From an uncultured Methanobrevibacter sp. (GTDB lineage Archaea; Methanobacteriota; Methanobacteria; Methanobacteriales; Methanobacteriaceae): DNA of 64,000 nt. Shown piece by piece: positions 37,339 to 47,476 of this stretch. The notes under the pieces were generated by a model that saw only the letters and a list, made by a program, of their open reading frames with translations, was not told the DNA's origin and did no database searches. The DNA is taken from positions 34,433 through 98,432 of the forward strand of contig NZ_CALGFC010000059.1 of assembly GCF_937881195.1 (NCBI RefSeq), in the 5' to 3' direction. How positions within the stretch are numbered: the first letter of the stretch is position 1; every line of letters begins with the position of its first letter. Both the position numbers and the translations under genes were made by a program.

Positions 37339-39039
37339 ATGGATATTTTGGAAATGAGTGATTTAGAAAAAATAATTTATAAATATGCAATTTTAAATGC
37401 AGTCAAACATAATGGAAATGCTAACCCTGGCGCTGTTATGGGGGCTATTATGAGTAGTGAACCAGATTTAAGAAAAGATGCAAAAAAAATAGGTCCTATA
37501 TCTGGTAAAATCGTTGCAAAAGTTAACGAGATGGCTGAAGAAGATCAAAAGCTTGAAATGGTTAATTTAGGGCTTGAAATTAATAATGAGTCTAATGTAA
37601 AAGATAAAGAAAAAGGATTGGCAGATTTGCCTGGTTCTCATAAAGGAGTTGTAATGCGTTTTGCTCCTAATCCAAGTGGTCCTTTACATATTGGTCATGC
37701 AAGAGCAGCAATACCTAATGGGGAATATACTGAAAGATATGATGGAAAATTAATTCTTCGTATTGAAGATACTGATCCAAAAAGAATATATCCTCCTGCA
37801 TATGATATGATTCAAGACGACTTAAAATGGTTAGACATAAAAGTTGATGAAATTTACTATCAAAGTGACAGATTTCCGGTCTATTATGAATATGCAGAAA
37901 AATTAATTGAAATTGGGGCTGCATATATGTGTCAATGTGATGGTGGGGATTTTAAAAAGCTTAAAGATGCATGTGAACCTTGTCCTTGTAGATCTAAATC
38001 TCCTGAGGAAAATATGGAACTTTGGAAAGAATTTCCTCAAATGGGAGCTGGCCAAGCAGTACTTCGTGTTAAAACAGACATAAAACATAAAAATCCTGCT
38101 ATTCGTGATTGGGTTGCAATGAGGATTGTTGAAGAGGAACATCCTAGAATAGGTACAAAATATAAGATATATCCAATGATGAATTTTTCAGTTGCTATTG
38201 ATGATCATTTAATGGGCATGTCTCATGTTTTAAGGGGTAAGGATCATTTAGCTAATAGTGAAAAACAAAAATATCTTTATGAACATATGGGATGGGATGT
38301 TCCAGAGTTTATACACTATGGAAGACTTAAAATGGAAGATATTGCACTCAGTACTTCAAAAGCTTTGGCTGGAATTGAAGAAGGAGTTTATGATGGGTGG
38401 GATGACCCTCGTCTTGGAACTTTAAGGGCAATAGCTCGAAGAGGGATTCAAAGTAAAACAATTCATGATTTAATGGTTGAAATTGGCGTAAAAATGTCTG
38501 ATTCTGCAATTAGTTGGAAAAAAATTTATGGTTTAAATAGAAATATTTTAGAAGAAATTGCTAATCGTTATTTTTTTGTTCCAAATCCTAAAAAAGTCGA
38601 TATTAAAGATTTAAATAATGATATGGTTAAGGAAGAGATTATTGAAAGACCACTCCACCCAGATCATTTGAAAAGAGGTAATAGAAAGCTTATTTTCAAT
38701 GGAAAAGTATTTATATCTGATAATGACTTAAATAAAGGTATCACTAGGTTAATGGATGCAGTCAATATTGATATCATTGATAAGGATGATATTATATATA
38801 ATAGTAAGTCCTTTGAAGAAGCAAGAGAATTAAAAGCTAGAATTATTCAATGGGTCCCAGCTGATGATTGTATTAAAGCAAAAATAGTCATGGATGATGC
38901 ATCAACAGTAGAAGGTCTTTGTGAATCTGATTGTAAAAACCTCGAAGTTGGAGATATTGTACAATTTGAAAGATTTGGCTTTGCAAGACTAGATGAAATT
39001 CTTGATAATGAATTAATCTTCTATTTTGCTCATAAATAA
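37339..39039 (+). CDS. gltX: Glutamyl-tRNA synthetase (archaeal type)
   Basis: It charges tRNA(Glu), and in archaea usually also tRNA(Gln) for later amidation. The 566 residues have the archaeal N-terminal extension, the class I FAPNPSGPLHIGHARAAIPNG motif (HIGH), LRIEDTDPKR, a Cys-rich insert (CQCDGGDFKKLKDACEPCPC, probable zinc site) and the KMSKS equivalent in DIALSTSKALAG. The C-terminal beta-barrel anticodon-binding part is complete. In Methanothermobacter I recall the gene directly after idsA. Confidence 0.95.
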   Translation: MDILEMSDLEKIIYKYAILNAVKHNGNANPGAVMGAIMSSEPDLRKDAKKIGPISGKIVAKVNEMAEEDQKLEMVNLGLEINNESNVKDKEKGLADLPGSHKGVVMRFAPNPSGPLHIGHARAAIPNGEYTERYDGKLILRIEDTDPKRIYPPAYDMIQDDLKWLDIKVDEIYYQSDRFPVYYEYAEKLIEIGAAYMCQCDGGDFKKLKDACEPCPCRSKSPEENMELWKEFPQMGAGQAVLRVKTDIKHKNPAIRDWVAMRIVEEEHPRIGTKYKIYPMMNFSVAIDDHLMGMSHVLRGKDHLANSEKQKYLYEHMGWDVPEFIHYGRLKMEDIALSTSKALAGIEEGVYDGWDDPRLGTLRAIARRGIQSKTIHDLMVEIGVKMSDSAISWKKIYGLNRNILEEIANRYFFVPNPKKVDIKDLNNDMVKEEIIERPLHPDHLKRGNRKLIFNGKVFISDNDLNKGITRLMDAVNIDIIDKDDIIYNSKSFEEARELKARIIQWVPADDCIKAKIVMDDASTVEGLCESDCKNLEVGDIVQFERFGFARLDEILDNELIFYFAHK

Positions 39040-39232
39040 GAATATGGTTATATATTATTTTTTAATTAATTTTTTTAATAATTTTTTTAGCTAATTTTTT
39101 AGCTAATTTTTTAATTAATTTTTTAATTAATTTTTTTAATAATTTTTTTTATAAATTATTAAAAATCAATATATAAATATTTAAAAATAAAATTAATAGA
39201 GAAATGTGTATAAATCCATCATTCTCTATTAT
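39040..39232. terminator. T-rich run after gltX
   Basis: Multiple T6-T8 runs from about 39058 to 39152, arranged as repeated ttaattaattttttt words, follow the gltX stop codon. They are typical of archaeal intrinsic termination and may also serve the convergent KTSC gene. Confidence 0.5.
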
Positions 39233-39442
39233 TTAAAGTTTTTTATATGGATATTTGTCCTTAATATTATTGCTGAAGTATGTTTCATGGGAATCAGCAG
39301 ATAATAAATCTTCATGGTCGGAATTAGAAACCCCATAAAAGTGATAAATCTTTTTATTAAGAAACTCTATTTCTAATGTTTGTGTTATAGGGTCATATCC
39401 TACCGAAGCAAGATTTTTTGAATTAACGGGAATTCTATCCAT
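39233..39442 (-). CDS. KTSC domain protein
   Basis: This 69-residue protein consists almost entirely of a KTSC domain: MDRIPVNSKNLASVGYDP, then TLEIEFLNKKIYHFYGVS and ETYFSNNIKDKYPYKKL. The family name comes from a Lys-Thr-Ser-Cys pattern at the end; here the end diverges. Members are small, often phage- or RNA-metabolism-linked; function is not established. A GGGGGTGATG ribosome binding region precedes the ATG. Confidence 0.8.
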   Translation of the reverse strand: MDRIPVNSKNLASVGYDPITQTLEIEFLNKKIYHFYGVSNSDHEDLLSADSHETYFSNNIKDKYPYKKL

Positions 39443-39805
39443 AACTCATCACCCCCATTATTAAGTTAATAATATATATGTAATTGGTTTTATTTATTTT
39501 TTTTGGAAATTATTAATAAATTTTAAATTTATCTTTGGGATTATTCTATATAAATTTATAAATTAAATAAATATGCTAAAAATAATTATTAAAAATAACC
39601 TAATTTATGGATTATATATTAGTTTCTAGAAATATAATAAGTCCAATAAGGATATTTTTAATAAAATAATATTTTTAATAAAATAATATCTTTAATAAAA
39701 TAATATTTTTAATAAAAAAATCTTTTAATATGATTTATTTGAAAAATAATAATTGAATCTGAAGTATAATATAATATCTAATTTTTAAAATAGTTTATAT
39801 TTTGT
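39443..39805. other. Spacer with taaaataatattttt repeats
   Basis: This 363-nt spacer has no gene. From about 39651 to 39717 a 17-nt unit (atttttaataaaataat) is repeated about four times. Confidence 0.6.
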
Positions 39806-40849
39806 TTAGAATACCTTTTTAACATCAGAAAAACTTATCCACTTTTCTTGAGCCCTATATTTTACCCTAATATTTTCATGTTTTATTTCTAATATCTTAC
39901 TAGAATAGCTTTCACCATTATAATTAAATATTATTTCGTCCCCTACTTTTATATTATAATAGTTGCCACCAATAAATATCTGTTCACTCATGTTAAACAA
40001 TCCTTCATTATCTAAATCATCATCTTTATATCCATAGGGATTATCTATTCCAGATTTTGAAGATTTTTCCTCATTTTGATTGGAATCTGAATAATTTTTA
40101 TCACTTTCATAGCTCTTGCTATAATTATTAGCATGTTCATCAGTATATTTATTATTATGCTCATTATTATAATTATCAGTATTTTCATTAATAGGGTATT
40201 TAGCTTTTTGATAGTCATCAAGACTTTTATAACTTACATTATTTTCATTATTATCAATTTCTTCATAACTATTTTTTAGATCATTTGTAGGAGGATAGTT
40301 TTCTTCTGGAACAATATAGCTATTATTCATAGGCTTTGATTCTACTGGAATTGATTCATTTGAGGTTATACTAAAACTCCCATCATCCTTTTCTTCAAGA
40401 TTAACATTATCATCAAATCTATCAATATCACTAAATTCATTTTCTAAGTTTTCAGAACTATTTAAATTATATAAATTATCTTTTTCAAAACTATTATCTA
40501 GATTATCATAATTCTCATTATTATACTCATTAATAATGTCTTGGTGTTTTACATGCATAGGTTCTTGAAATACTTTGCTTGCTACTCCATTTTTCAGTTC
40601 TTTTTTTTGTTTCATTGGTTCTTCCCAAGACTTACTCACAAAGCTATAATTTTCTGATTCTTCTTTTTCCTCTGGCATATCTTCTTTAAAAGGATCTCGC
40701 CAATGTTTATCAACTATTGGGGGGAGATCATCTGAAAGATCTGAAGTTTTTCTATCTTTATACAATAATTTAACTAATATAATAGCTATTGCCCCAATCA
40801 CTATTATTGTAACAATTATTGGAAATGTTATTGGATTCATTTTCATCAT
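39806..40849 (-). CDS. Membrane-anchored protein with acidic Asn-rich stalk and C-terminal SH3/Tudor-like domain
   Basis: I do not recognise the full protein. It has 347 residues: a membrane helix near residues 6-26 (ITFPIIVTIIVIGAIAIILV), a long charged low-complexity stalk (about 30-285, rich in N, E, D, S, Y), and a compact C-terminal domain (about 290-347; IGGNYYNIKVGDEIIFNYNG...ILEIKHENIRVKYRAQEKW) that looks like a small beta-barrel. N-out or N-in topology cannot be told. The start lacks a clear ribosome binding site; Met2 or Met4 could also initiate. Confidence 0.7.
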   Translation of the reverse strand: MMKMNPITFPIIVTIIVIGAIAIILVKLLYKDRKTSDLSDDLPPIVDKHWRDPFKEDMPEEKEESENYSFVSKSWEEPMKQKKELKNGVASKVFQEPMHVKHQDIINEYNNENYDNLDNSFEKDNLYNLNSSENLENEFSDIDRFDDNVNLEEKDDGSFSITSNESIPVESKPMNNSYIVPEENYPPTNDLKNSYEEIDNNENNVSYKSLDDYQKAKYPINENTDNYNNEHNNKYTDEHANNYSKSYESDKNYSDSNQNEEKSSKSGIDNPYGYKDDDLDNEGLFNMSEQIFIGGNYYNIKVGDEIIFNYNGESYSSKILEIKHENIRVKYRAQEKWISFSDVKKVF

Positions 40850-41711
40850 CGATTTATATTTTATTAATTTTTAGCATAATTATAAAACTATCTATATAAT
40901 TAAATTATATAATATAAATTAAAATATACTAATTAATAAATTAAATAAAGTATTATTAATTAAAGTACTATCTTAATTAAATTTTTAATGAATTAAAATA
41001 TATACATTATTTTAATAATTATTAAATAGCTATTTCTATATTATAATTATATTATCACTATATTAGCTTTTTATTAGCTATTTATATGCCTTATATTATT
41101 TTTATATAAGATAAAATTAATTTATATAATATAATTAAATTAGATATTATTTTATAAAAATTATACATTATTTCATAAGTATTTAGTTAATATATATAAT
41201 AATTATTTATATAATATTCATTTATTTGTTTTGTTTTATTTATGTGATATTTATTTATTAATGATTTCATTTATTCATTAATTTTATTTATTTTATTTAT
41301 ACATTTCATTTTTTATAATTTTATTTATGAATTTCATTCATGATGATTTTACTTATCATGATTTTTATGTATAATTCTTATTTTCCTTATATTTTTGCTT
41401 TATTTTAAAATTAATTATAATTTTCATCTGATTAATAATAAATCTTTTTATATTAATATCTTATTATAATAAAATTATTATTTTTAGGATATTTTATAAA
41501 AAATTTAATATTTAATCTTATTTTAGATTTATTTTATAAAAAAACTTATTAGATACTTTTTATAAATATTTATTATTCTCTATTAATTAGTGATATTTTT
41601 TAGATAATATTATAACCAATCATTTTGATTTTATTTATAAAATAGGTCTTAATAGTAAAATTAATAAATAATATTAAATTAAACATTATACTGTATAATG
41701 GTGGACAATTT
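40850..41711. other. 862-nt A/T-rich spacer before dapL
   Basis: No gene, RNA or ordered repeat is seen, apart from runs of atttattt words near 41219-41340. It separates two divergently transcribed genes, so promoters for both should lie here. Confidence 0.45.
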
Positions 41712-42947
41712 ATGAGCGTAAAAATTAATGAAAATTATCTTTTATTACAAAATAGCTATCTCTTCATCGAAATTGCAAGAAGAGTAGATGAATTCCAGAA
41801 AAATAACCCAGAAATTAATATAATTCGAATGGGTATAGGAGATGTAACAAAACCTTTAACTCCCACTGTTTTAGATGCTTTTAAAAACGCTGTATCTGAA
41901 ATGGGTAATGAAGAAACATTTATGGGCTATGGCCCAGAGCAAGGTTATTCTTTTTTAGCTGAAGCAATTATAAAAAATGAATTTGAACCAAGGGGTATTG
42001 ACTTAGATTTAGATGAAGTTTTTATTAGTGATGGATCAAAGTGTGATACTGGTAATATTCAAGAAATATTTGGTTTAAATAATAAAATTGCTGTAACTGA
42101 TCCTGTTTACCCTGTTTATGTAGATACTAATGTAATGGCTGGTCGAAGTGGCCCTATTAAAGATGATGGTATGTATGAAGGATTAGTCTACTTACCATGT
42201 ATCCAAGAAAATGACTTCGTTCCAGAATTACCTGATGAAAAGGTAGATATAATATATCTATGTTTCCCTAATAACCCTACTGGTACTACACTTAATAAAG
42301 AACAGTTAGCTAAATTTGTTAATTATGCAAGGGAAAATGATTCTATAATATTATTTGATGCTGCTTATGAGAAATTCATAACTGAAGATGATGTTCCTCA
42401 CAGTATATATGAAATTGATGGTGCTAAAGAAGTAGCTATTGAATTTAGAAGTTTTTCAAAAACTGCAGGGTTCACCGGAACTAGGTGTGCTTATACCATT
42501 GTTCCAAAAGAACTTAAAGCTGTAGATAATGAAGGTAATCCTCAGTCTATTAATGAACTTTGGAATAGAAGACAAACTACAAAATTTAATGGTGTTTCTT
42601 ATCCTGTTCAAAAAGCTGCTGAAGCTACTTTTACAAAAGATGGAAAAGAGGAAATATTGGCAAATATTGATTATTATATGAATAATTCAAAGATAATACG
42701 TGAAAGTTTAAATGATATTGGGCTTACTGTTTATGGTGGAATAAACTCTCCTTATATTTGGGTTAAAACTCCTAATAATATGGATTCTTGGGACTTCTTT
42801 GATCTTCTTCTTAATGAAGCAAATGTAGTTGGAACTCCTGGTGCAGGTTTTGGTCCAAGTGGTGAAGGTTACCTAAGGTTAACTGCATTTAATACATTAG
42901 AAAATACAAAAGATGCTATGAAGAGAATTTCTGAATTGTCTTTTTAG
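41712..42947 (+). CDS. dapL: LL-diaminopimelate aminotransferase
   Basis: This PLP enzyme converts tetrahydrodipicolinate directly to LL-diaminopimelate for lysine synthesis; 411 residues. Features are the N-terminal NENYLLLQNSYLFIEIARRV, MGIGDVTKPLTP, FISDGSKCDTGNIQ, CFPNNPTGTTLNKEQL and the PLP lysine in SFSKTAGFTGTRCAY. The C-terminal TPGAGFGPSGEGYLRLTAF holds the carboxylate-binding Arg. Methanobacteriales use DapL, and I recall it next to gltX in Methanothermobacter. Confidence 0.95.
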   Translation: MSVKINENYLLLQNSYLFIEIARRVDEFQKNNPEINIIRMGIGDVTKPLTPTVLDAFKNAVSEMGNEETFMGYGPEQGYSFLAEAIIKNEFEPRGIDLDLDEVFISDGSKCDTGNIQEIFGLNNKIAVTDPVYPVYVDTNVMAGRSGPIKDDGMYEGLVYLPCIQENDFVPELPDEKVDIIYLCFPNNPTGTTLNKEQLAKFVNYARENDSIILFDAAYEKFITEDDVPHSIYEIDGAKEVAIEFRSFSKTAGFTGTRCAYTIVPKELKAVDNEGNPQSINELWNRRQTTKFNGVSYPVQKAAEATFTKDGKEEILANIDYYMNNSKIIRESLNDIGLTVYGGINSPYIWVKTPNNMDSWDFFDLLLNEANVVGTPGAGFGPSGEGYLRLTAFNTLENTKDAMKRISELSF

Positions 42948-43137
42948 ATCTTTTAATTTCAATATAAAAATTTTTATTTATTGAATAATTTTTTATTTAT
43001 TATTTTTTCATATTCTTTATTTATATTTTTTAATTATTGTTTTAAGAATATATTATTTTTAAAATTTGATTTGTTTATTTTTTGTTTTATTTTTATTCAA
43101 GAGCATTAATCAATTTTTTTAATAAGGAAATGATATT

Positions 43138-44739
43138 TTGTTTAATGGAAAACACATATCTTACTGGTTAGACAGTGCAGAAAGAACAAAATTCCCTTCT
43201 CTCAAAGAAGATGTTGCAGTTGATGTAGCTATAATTGGTGGGGGAATAGCTGGAATAACAACTGCTTTTATTTTAAAAAATCAGGGGTTTAAAGTTGCTT
43301 TAATTGAAGCTAATCGTATAGTTGGGGATGTTACAGCTGGAACAACAGCTAAAATCACAACTACCTCTAGCTTAATATATAGCAATATTAAATCAAATTT
43401 TGGGGATAAATTTGCTTTAAAATTTTATAAAGCTAATATTGATGCTTTTCAAACGATTCAAAATATTGTTAAAGAGTTTAAAATTCAATGTGATTATAAA
43501 ATGTCTCCATTATATTTATACTCTTCTAATGAAGATTCTTTTTATCTAATAGAAAATGAATATAATTCTTTAAATGAACTTGGTATTCCTGCTCAATTAA
43601 CTGATGACTTACCTTATCCTCACAAAGGATTAGGTATATTACATGAAAATCAAGCAGAATTTCATCCTAAAAAATATTTAAACCATTTAGTAGATTGTAT
43701 TGAAGGAGAAGGTTCATTTGTATTTGAAAAAACAAAAGCCATAAATGTTGAAGATGTTGAATCTAAAAAAAATATTTCTATTGAGGATTATGATGACATA
43801 AAAATAGTTCATACTAATAAAGGGGATTTATTAGCTAATTTTGTAGTTATAGCTACTAATTCTCCAATATATGACCCAGATTCTGTATGTAATTTTATGT
43901 ATCAAAATAAATCATATATAATGGGGATTTATACTAATAAGAATAATAATTCAAGTATGTTTGTTGATGTTAATCCATTTCATTCTTATAGGACAACTAA
44001 TACAGAAAAAGGTGAGATGCTTATAGTGGGTGGTGAACATCATGCTGTAGGTGAAGCTAAAGATACTTGGGAATGTTATAAACAATTGAATAATTATATT
44101 GAAGATGTTTTTGATACAAGAGATATTGAATATTTTTGGTCTAATCAAGATAATAGTACTGAAGATGGAGTTCCTTTAATTGGAGAAACATCTCACAATG
44201 GTGTTTATATAGCTACTGGGTTTGGTAGTTGGGGAATGACTACTGGAACTATTTCTGCTAATATTATATCTCAGTTGATATTAAATAAACTAGATAAAAA
44301 TAGGATAGAAACAAAAATAGACGAAGATTTAGAAATAGATGAATATATCAATGTTTTTGATCCTAAACGGTTTAAAAACAAAAATAGTTCTAAAAACATT
44401 GAGAAATATGTTAATTCATTCAAAAAAGATATTATAAATAATTTTTCTAATTTTAAAGAGTTAAATGAGGAAGAATCAAGATTATTATCTGAATATTTAT
44501 TAAAACTAAATTATGATGAAGCTAAAATAGTTAATATTGGAAATCATTCAATAGCTATTTACAAGGATATTGATTCTAATTTTTATGGAGTAGAATCCAA
44601 GTCTACACATAGTGGTTGTACTTTAGTTTGGAATACAGCGGAAAAATCATGGGAATGTCCATTATTTGGATCAAGATTTAGTTTTGATGGAGAAGTAATT
44701 CATGGACCTGCTGTTTATAATTTAAAATCTTACATTTAA
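43138..44739 (+). CDS. FAD-dependent oxidoreductase with degenerate C-terminal Rieske domain
   Basis: This 533-residue protein has an N-terminal FAD-binding DAO-type domain (VDVAIIGGGIAGITTAFIL, about 27-45) and the later GVPLIGETSHNGVYIATGFGSWGMTTG. Relatives end in a Rieske domain with CTHLGC and CPCHGS. Here these read STHSGC (489-494) and CPLFGS (507-512): the two disulfide cysteines (494, 507) and one ligand His (491) remain, but ligands Cys, Cys and His are replaced by Ser489, Leu509 and Phe510. The domain probably cannot hold a 2Fe-2S cluster. TTG start with AAGGAAATG upstream. Confidence 0.88.
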   Translation: MFNGKHISYWLDSAERTKFPSLKEDVAVDVAIIGGGIAGITTAFILKNQGFKVALIEANRIVGDVTAGTTAKITTTSSLIYSNIKSNFGDKFALKFYKANIDAFQTIQNIVKEFKIQCDYKMSPLYLYSSNEDSFYLIENEYNSLNELGIPAQLTDDLPYPHKGLGILHENQAEFHPKKYLNHLVDCIEGEGSFVFEKTKAINVEDVESKKNISIEDYDDIKIVHTNKGDLLANFVVIATNSPIYDPDSVCNFMYQNKSYIMGIYTNKNNNSSMFVDVNPFHSYRTTNTEKGEMLIVGGEHHAVGEAKDTWECYKQLNNYIEDVFDTRDIEYFWSNQDNSTEDGVPLIGETSHNGVYIATGFGSWGMTTGTISANIISQLILNKLDKNRIETKIDEDLEIDEYINVFDPKRFKNKNSSKNIEKYVNSFKKDIINNFSNFKELNEEESRLLSEYLLKLNYDEAKIVNIGNHSIAIYKDIDSNFYGVESKSTHSGCTLVWNTAEKSWECPLFGSRFSFDGEVIHGPAVYNLKSYI

Positions 44740-44948
44740 CTAAATTTTTAAAATTAAAAACATTTTACTATATAAAATAGATAGAAATAGATAAAATTTA
44801 TAAAAATAGATAGAAATAGATAGAAATTATAGAAATAGATAGAAATAGATAGAAATTATAAAAATAGATAAAAATATAATTGGAATATAAATTTGATTAT
44901 CAATTTTTAGGTAATTAAGAATTAATCTATTTAATTTTATTTTAATTC
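44740..44948. repeat. 29-nt atagatagaaat tandem repeats
   Basis: Between about 44775 and 44878 a unit of about 29 nt built from atagatagaaat words is repeated three to four times between two convergent genes. No gene. Confidence 0.8.
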
Positions 44949-45494
44949 TTAAATACGCATTGCAATATTTTCAACTTCTTTCATTATTTTTTCTTGTTGT
45001 ATTAAGTCTTCTTTTGAATGAATTCCACCAACAACTAATGTATTTACAACATCAAAATTCATAAATTCATATAAGAAGTTTCTTTGACCTTTAGTATACT
45101 CTTCATAAGTTTTAGGATCAGGATTTCCTTGAGTATATACTAAGATGACTTTTTTTCCATCAACACTTCTATTTTCATTGTTATATATGCCATAAAATCT
45201 ATCAGTGAATAATTTAGTTTGTGCTGTAACTTCACCAAAGTAAATTGGAGATCCAATAATAATATAATCAGCATCTTCGATTTCTTTATGGACCTTATTT
45301 ATATCATCATCCAAATCACAACTTTCGTTTTCTTTACAATAACCACAAGCTTGGCATGGATTTATATTTAAATTATTCAAAGAGAAAAAAGCTGTTTCGT
45401 TATCGTTCTCCTCAGCTATATTAAGTATCTTATTAATTATTGTATTTGTACTTCCTTCCTTATTTGGACTTCCTGAAAAACCTATAATTTTCAT
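44949..45494 (-). CDS. NADPH-dependent FMN reductase / iron-sulfur flavoprotein-like
   Basis: This 181-residue flavodoxin-fold protein has the FMN-phosphate loop GFSGSPNKEGSTNTI and IIGSPIYFGEVTAQTKLFTDR. Between them, CQACGYCKENESC has the compact C-X2-C-X2-C-X5-C spacing of the cluster site in archaeal iron-sulfur flavoproteins, so a 4Fe-4S cluster beside FMN is possible. Isf proteins of methanogens act in redox and oxygen-stress reactions; the substrate here is unknown. ATG start with AGGGGTGATT. It is convergent with the oxidoreductase at 43138. Confidence 0.85.
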   Translation of the reverse strand: MKIIGFSGSPNKEGSTNTIINKILNIAEENDNETAFFSLNNLNINPCQACGYCKENESCDLDDDINKVHKEIEDADYIIIGSPIYFGEVTAQTKLFTDRFYGIYNNENRSVDGKKVILVYTQGNPDPKTYEEYTKGQRNFLYEFMNFDVVNTLVVGGIHSKEDLIQQEKIMKEVENIAMRI

Positions 45495-46077
45495 ATAATC
45501 ACCCCTAAATTAAATTTAGAATTAATTAAAAACTAAAAATTAAAAATTTAATATCGACTATTAAATTAAATATTAAACATTATATAAATTAAGCATTATA
45601 TATAAATTTTACATTTATAATTTTGTATAAATTGGATTATATATTTTATTATTATATATTAATAATCTAGAAAAATATTATTATTTTTAATATTTCCAGC
45701 TTTTTAATAAAATTTGTATTAATTGCTTTATTGTTGATATTATATTAAAATTTTTTTATAAAATATTTATATATTAAAATATTAAATTAAGAAATATTAG
45801 AATTAGTTATTATAAATAATAAATTAATATATTAACAAATATTAGATTAAGAAATATTATAATTAGTTATAATAAATAATAAATTGATATATTAGAATAT
45901 TAGATTAAGAAATATTAGAATTAGTTATTATAAATAATAAATTAATATATTAACAAATATTAGATTAAGAAATATTAGAATTAATTATTCCAAAAATAAA
46001 TTAAGGTAGATACATATTAAACTCATATATTTAGGAAATTCCTATATTTAAATATTTAAATATTAGGGGGAATTACA
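45495..46077. other. Spacer with 60-nt tandem repeats
   Basis: This 583-nt spacer has no gene. Its right half is the tandem array at 45781-45990, listed separately. Confidence 0.5.
45781..45990. repeat. 58-60-nt tandem array, 3.5 copies
   Basis: Units start at 45781, 45841, 45899 and 45959 (lengths 60, 58, 60 and about 30). Units 1 and 3 differ at one position; unit 2 is more diverged. Each begins atta(a/g)attaagaaatatta. It is not a CRISPR array: no unique spacers exist. Confidence 0.92.
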
Positions 46078-46494
46078 ATAGTTTCAGATAAAGACCTATT
46101 TGATGGAATGACAGAAGATGGTAAAAAAAGATATAAAAAAGATACAATAAATAGATATGGTAAAAAATCATTTAGAAAAGCAGATAAAAAGCTTAAAAAA
46201 ATGAGTGGTCCTGAATGGGAAAATTACCAAGCTAATTTAAATAATATAATCCAAGAAATAGCAGATTCAATGGATAAAAATGACTATAATTCAAAAAAAG
46301 TCCAAAAATTAATACTTAAACACTTTAAATTAGTTGGAACTTTAAACCCAACTAATAAAGAATCATATATTGAATTAGCAAATCTTTATAGTGAACATGA
46401 GGATCTTATAGTATTTTTTGATAACTATAATAAAGGGCTTGCTGATTATCTATCTAAAGCCATGATATATTTTGCAACTAATAATGAGAATTAA
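46078..46494 (+). CDS. Stand-alone TipAS-domain protein, apparent AUA start
   Basis: This is a TipAS-like all-helical ligand-binding domain without a MerR DNA-binding part: DLFDGMTEDGKKRYKKDTINRYG, MSGPEWENYQANL and AELYSEH-type (IELANLYSEHEDLIVFFDNYNKGLADYLSKAM) helices. TipAS domains bind thiopeptides and other small molecules. The first ATG (46108) cuts off DKDLFDG, a conserved family start. Ten codons upstream ATA (46078-46080) lies seven bases after AGGGGG; no ATG, GTG or TTG is in frame there. With ATA the protein has 138 residues starting (M)VSDKDLFDG. Confidence 0.8.
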   Translation: MVSDKDLFDGMTEDGKKRYKKDTINRYGKKSFRKADKKLKKMSGPEWENYQANLNNIIQEIADSMDKNDYNSKKVQKLILKHFKLVGTLNPTNKESYIELANLYSEHEDLIVFFDNYNKGLADYLSKAMIYFATNNEN

Positions 46495-46584
46495 TTTTAT
46501 TAAAAGAATATTTTTTGGATTAGATAAATTAAGGGATTTAGATAAACATTAAATTATATATACTAATTTATATTAATATAAACT

Positions 46585-47268
46585 ATGAAAGAAAAAGCAA
46601 TAAAAATAGAGGATTCAGATTCATTTCAAGTAATATTCACTAAATATGGAGCATTAGCTTTAGATAAGCAAGAAGGATTTGGTGAACTTATTGGAGATAA
46701 CATTGGGGATTTAAATATAGATGATGGGACTATTTCTTTTGGAGATAACTTAAAATTCCCTGTACAGATAATTGGGACATTATCTAATGAAAACAATAAA
46801 TGGCATTGGGCATGGGATAATGGTGATGTAAATCTTCCTGAAAATTTAATAGAAGAATCACTTGAAGTTAAAAAAATTGGTGAAAAATATAATATTGGCC
46901 AATTTACTACTGATGTGTTTGATGCTGACTTGCTTGAAGCTCATTTAATAGCTATGGCTGTTTCAGGTATTATGAATGATGATGCCTATTATGCTGTTGA
47001 ATTAGGAGATGTAATGCTCTTTGTAACTATTAAATCTGATAAAATACCTAGAGATAGTTCAATTGAAAGATTTATAAAAGTATATAATAAATTCCAAAAA
47101 GAGTTTGATGTTAAACCTAGACTTGCATTTGAAGGTTATACAAAGCTTAGAGGATATGAATATAAAGAGAGAGATGAGTTTTCAGTAGCTAAAATGGGAG
47201 AATCAAGAGTTATTGTTGGTTTTTCAGAAAGAGGCAATATGACTCACATTCAAACTATGTTGGGATAA
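46585..47268 (+). CDS. DUF6882-like protein
   Basis: This 227-residue cytoplasmic protein carries KFPVQIIGTLSNENNKWHWAWDNG, the W-rich core I associate with the DUF6882 family, followed by helical LEAHLIAMAVSGIM and AVELGDVMLFVTI. Family function is not established; members often neighbour immunity-like genes. No Shine-Dalgarno sequence is clear. It starts 90 nt after the TipAS gene on the same strand. Confidence 0.65.
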   Translation: MKEKAIKIEDSDSFQVIFTKYGALALDKQEGFGELIGDNIGDLNIDDGTISFGDNLKFPVQIIGTLSNENNKWHWAWDNGDVNLPENLIEESLEVKKIGEKYNIGQFTTDVFDADLLEAHLIAMAVSGIMNDDAYYAVELGDVMLFVTIKSDKIPRDSSIERFIKVYNKFQKEFDVKPRLAFEGYTKLRGYEYKERDEFSVAKMGESRVIVGFSERGNMTHIQTMLG

Positions 47269-47476
47269 TTAATATCTGTTCTCTAATTTTATTTCTATTT
47301 ATTTTAAATTTAATAGATATTTTTTGATATTTTAATATTCCTACATATTTTTACATATTAATAACTGTCTTAATTGTATTTTATTTTATATCTAATTATT
47401 TTATTATCTTAATATATGGTATTTATTTAAGTATTATATTCAAATAATGGGTTTTATAGTATTTTGGAGTAATTTT

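Noticed and set aside
45781..45990. CRISPR array
   Set aside because: Units are contiguous with no unique spacers and no cas genes nearby.
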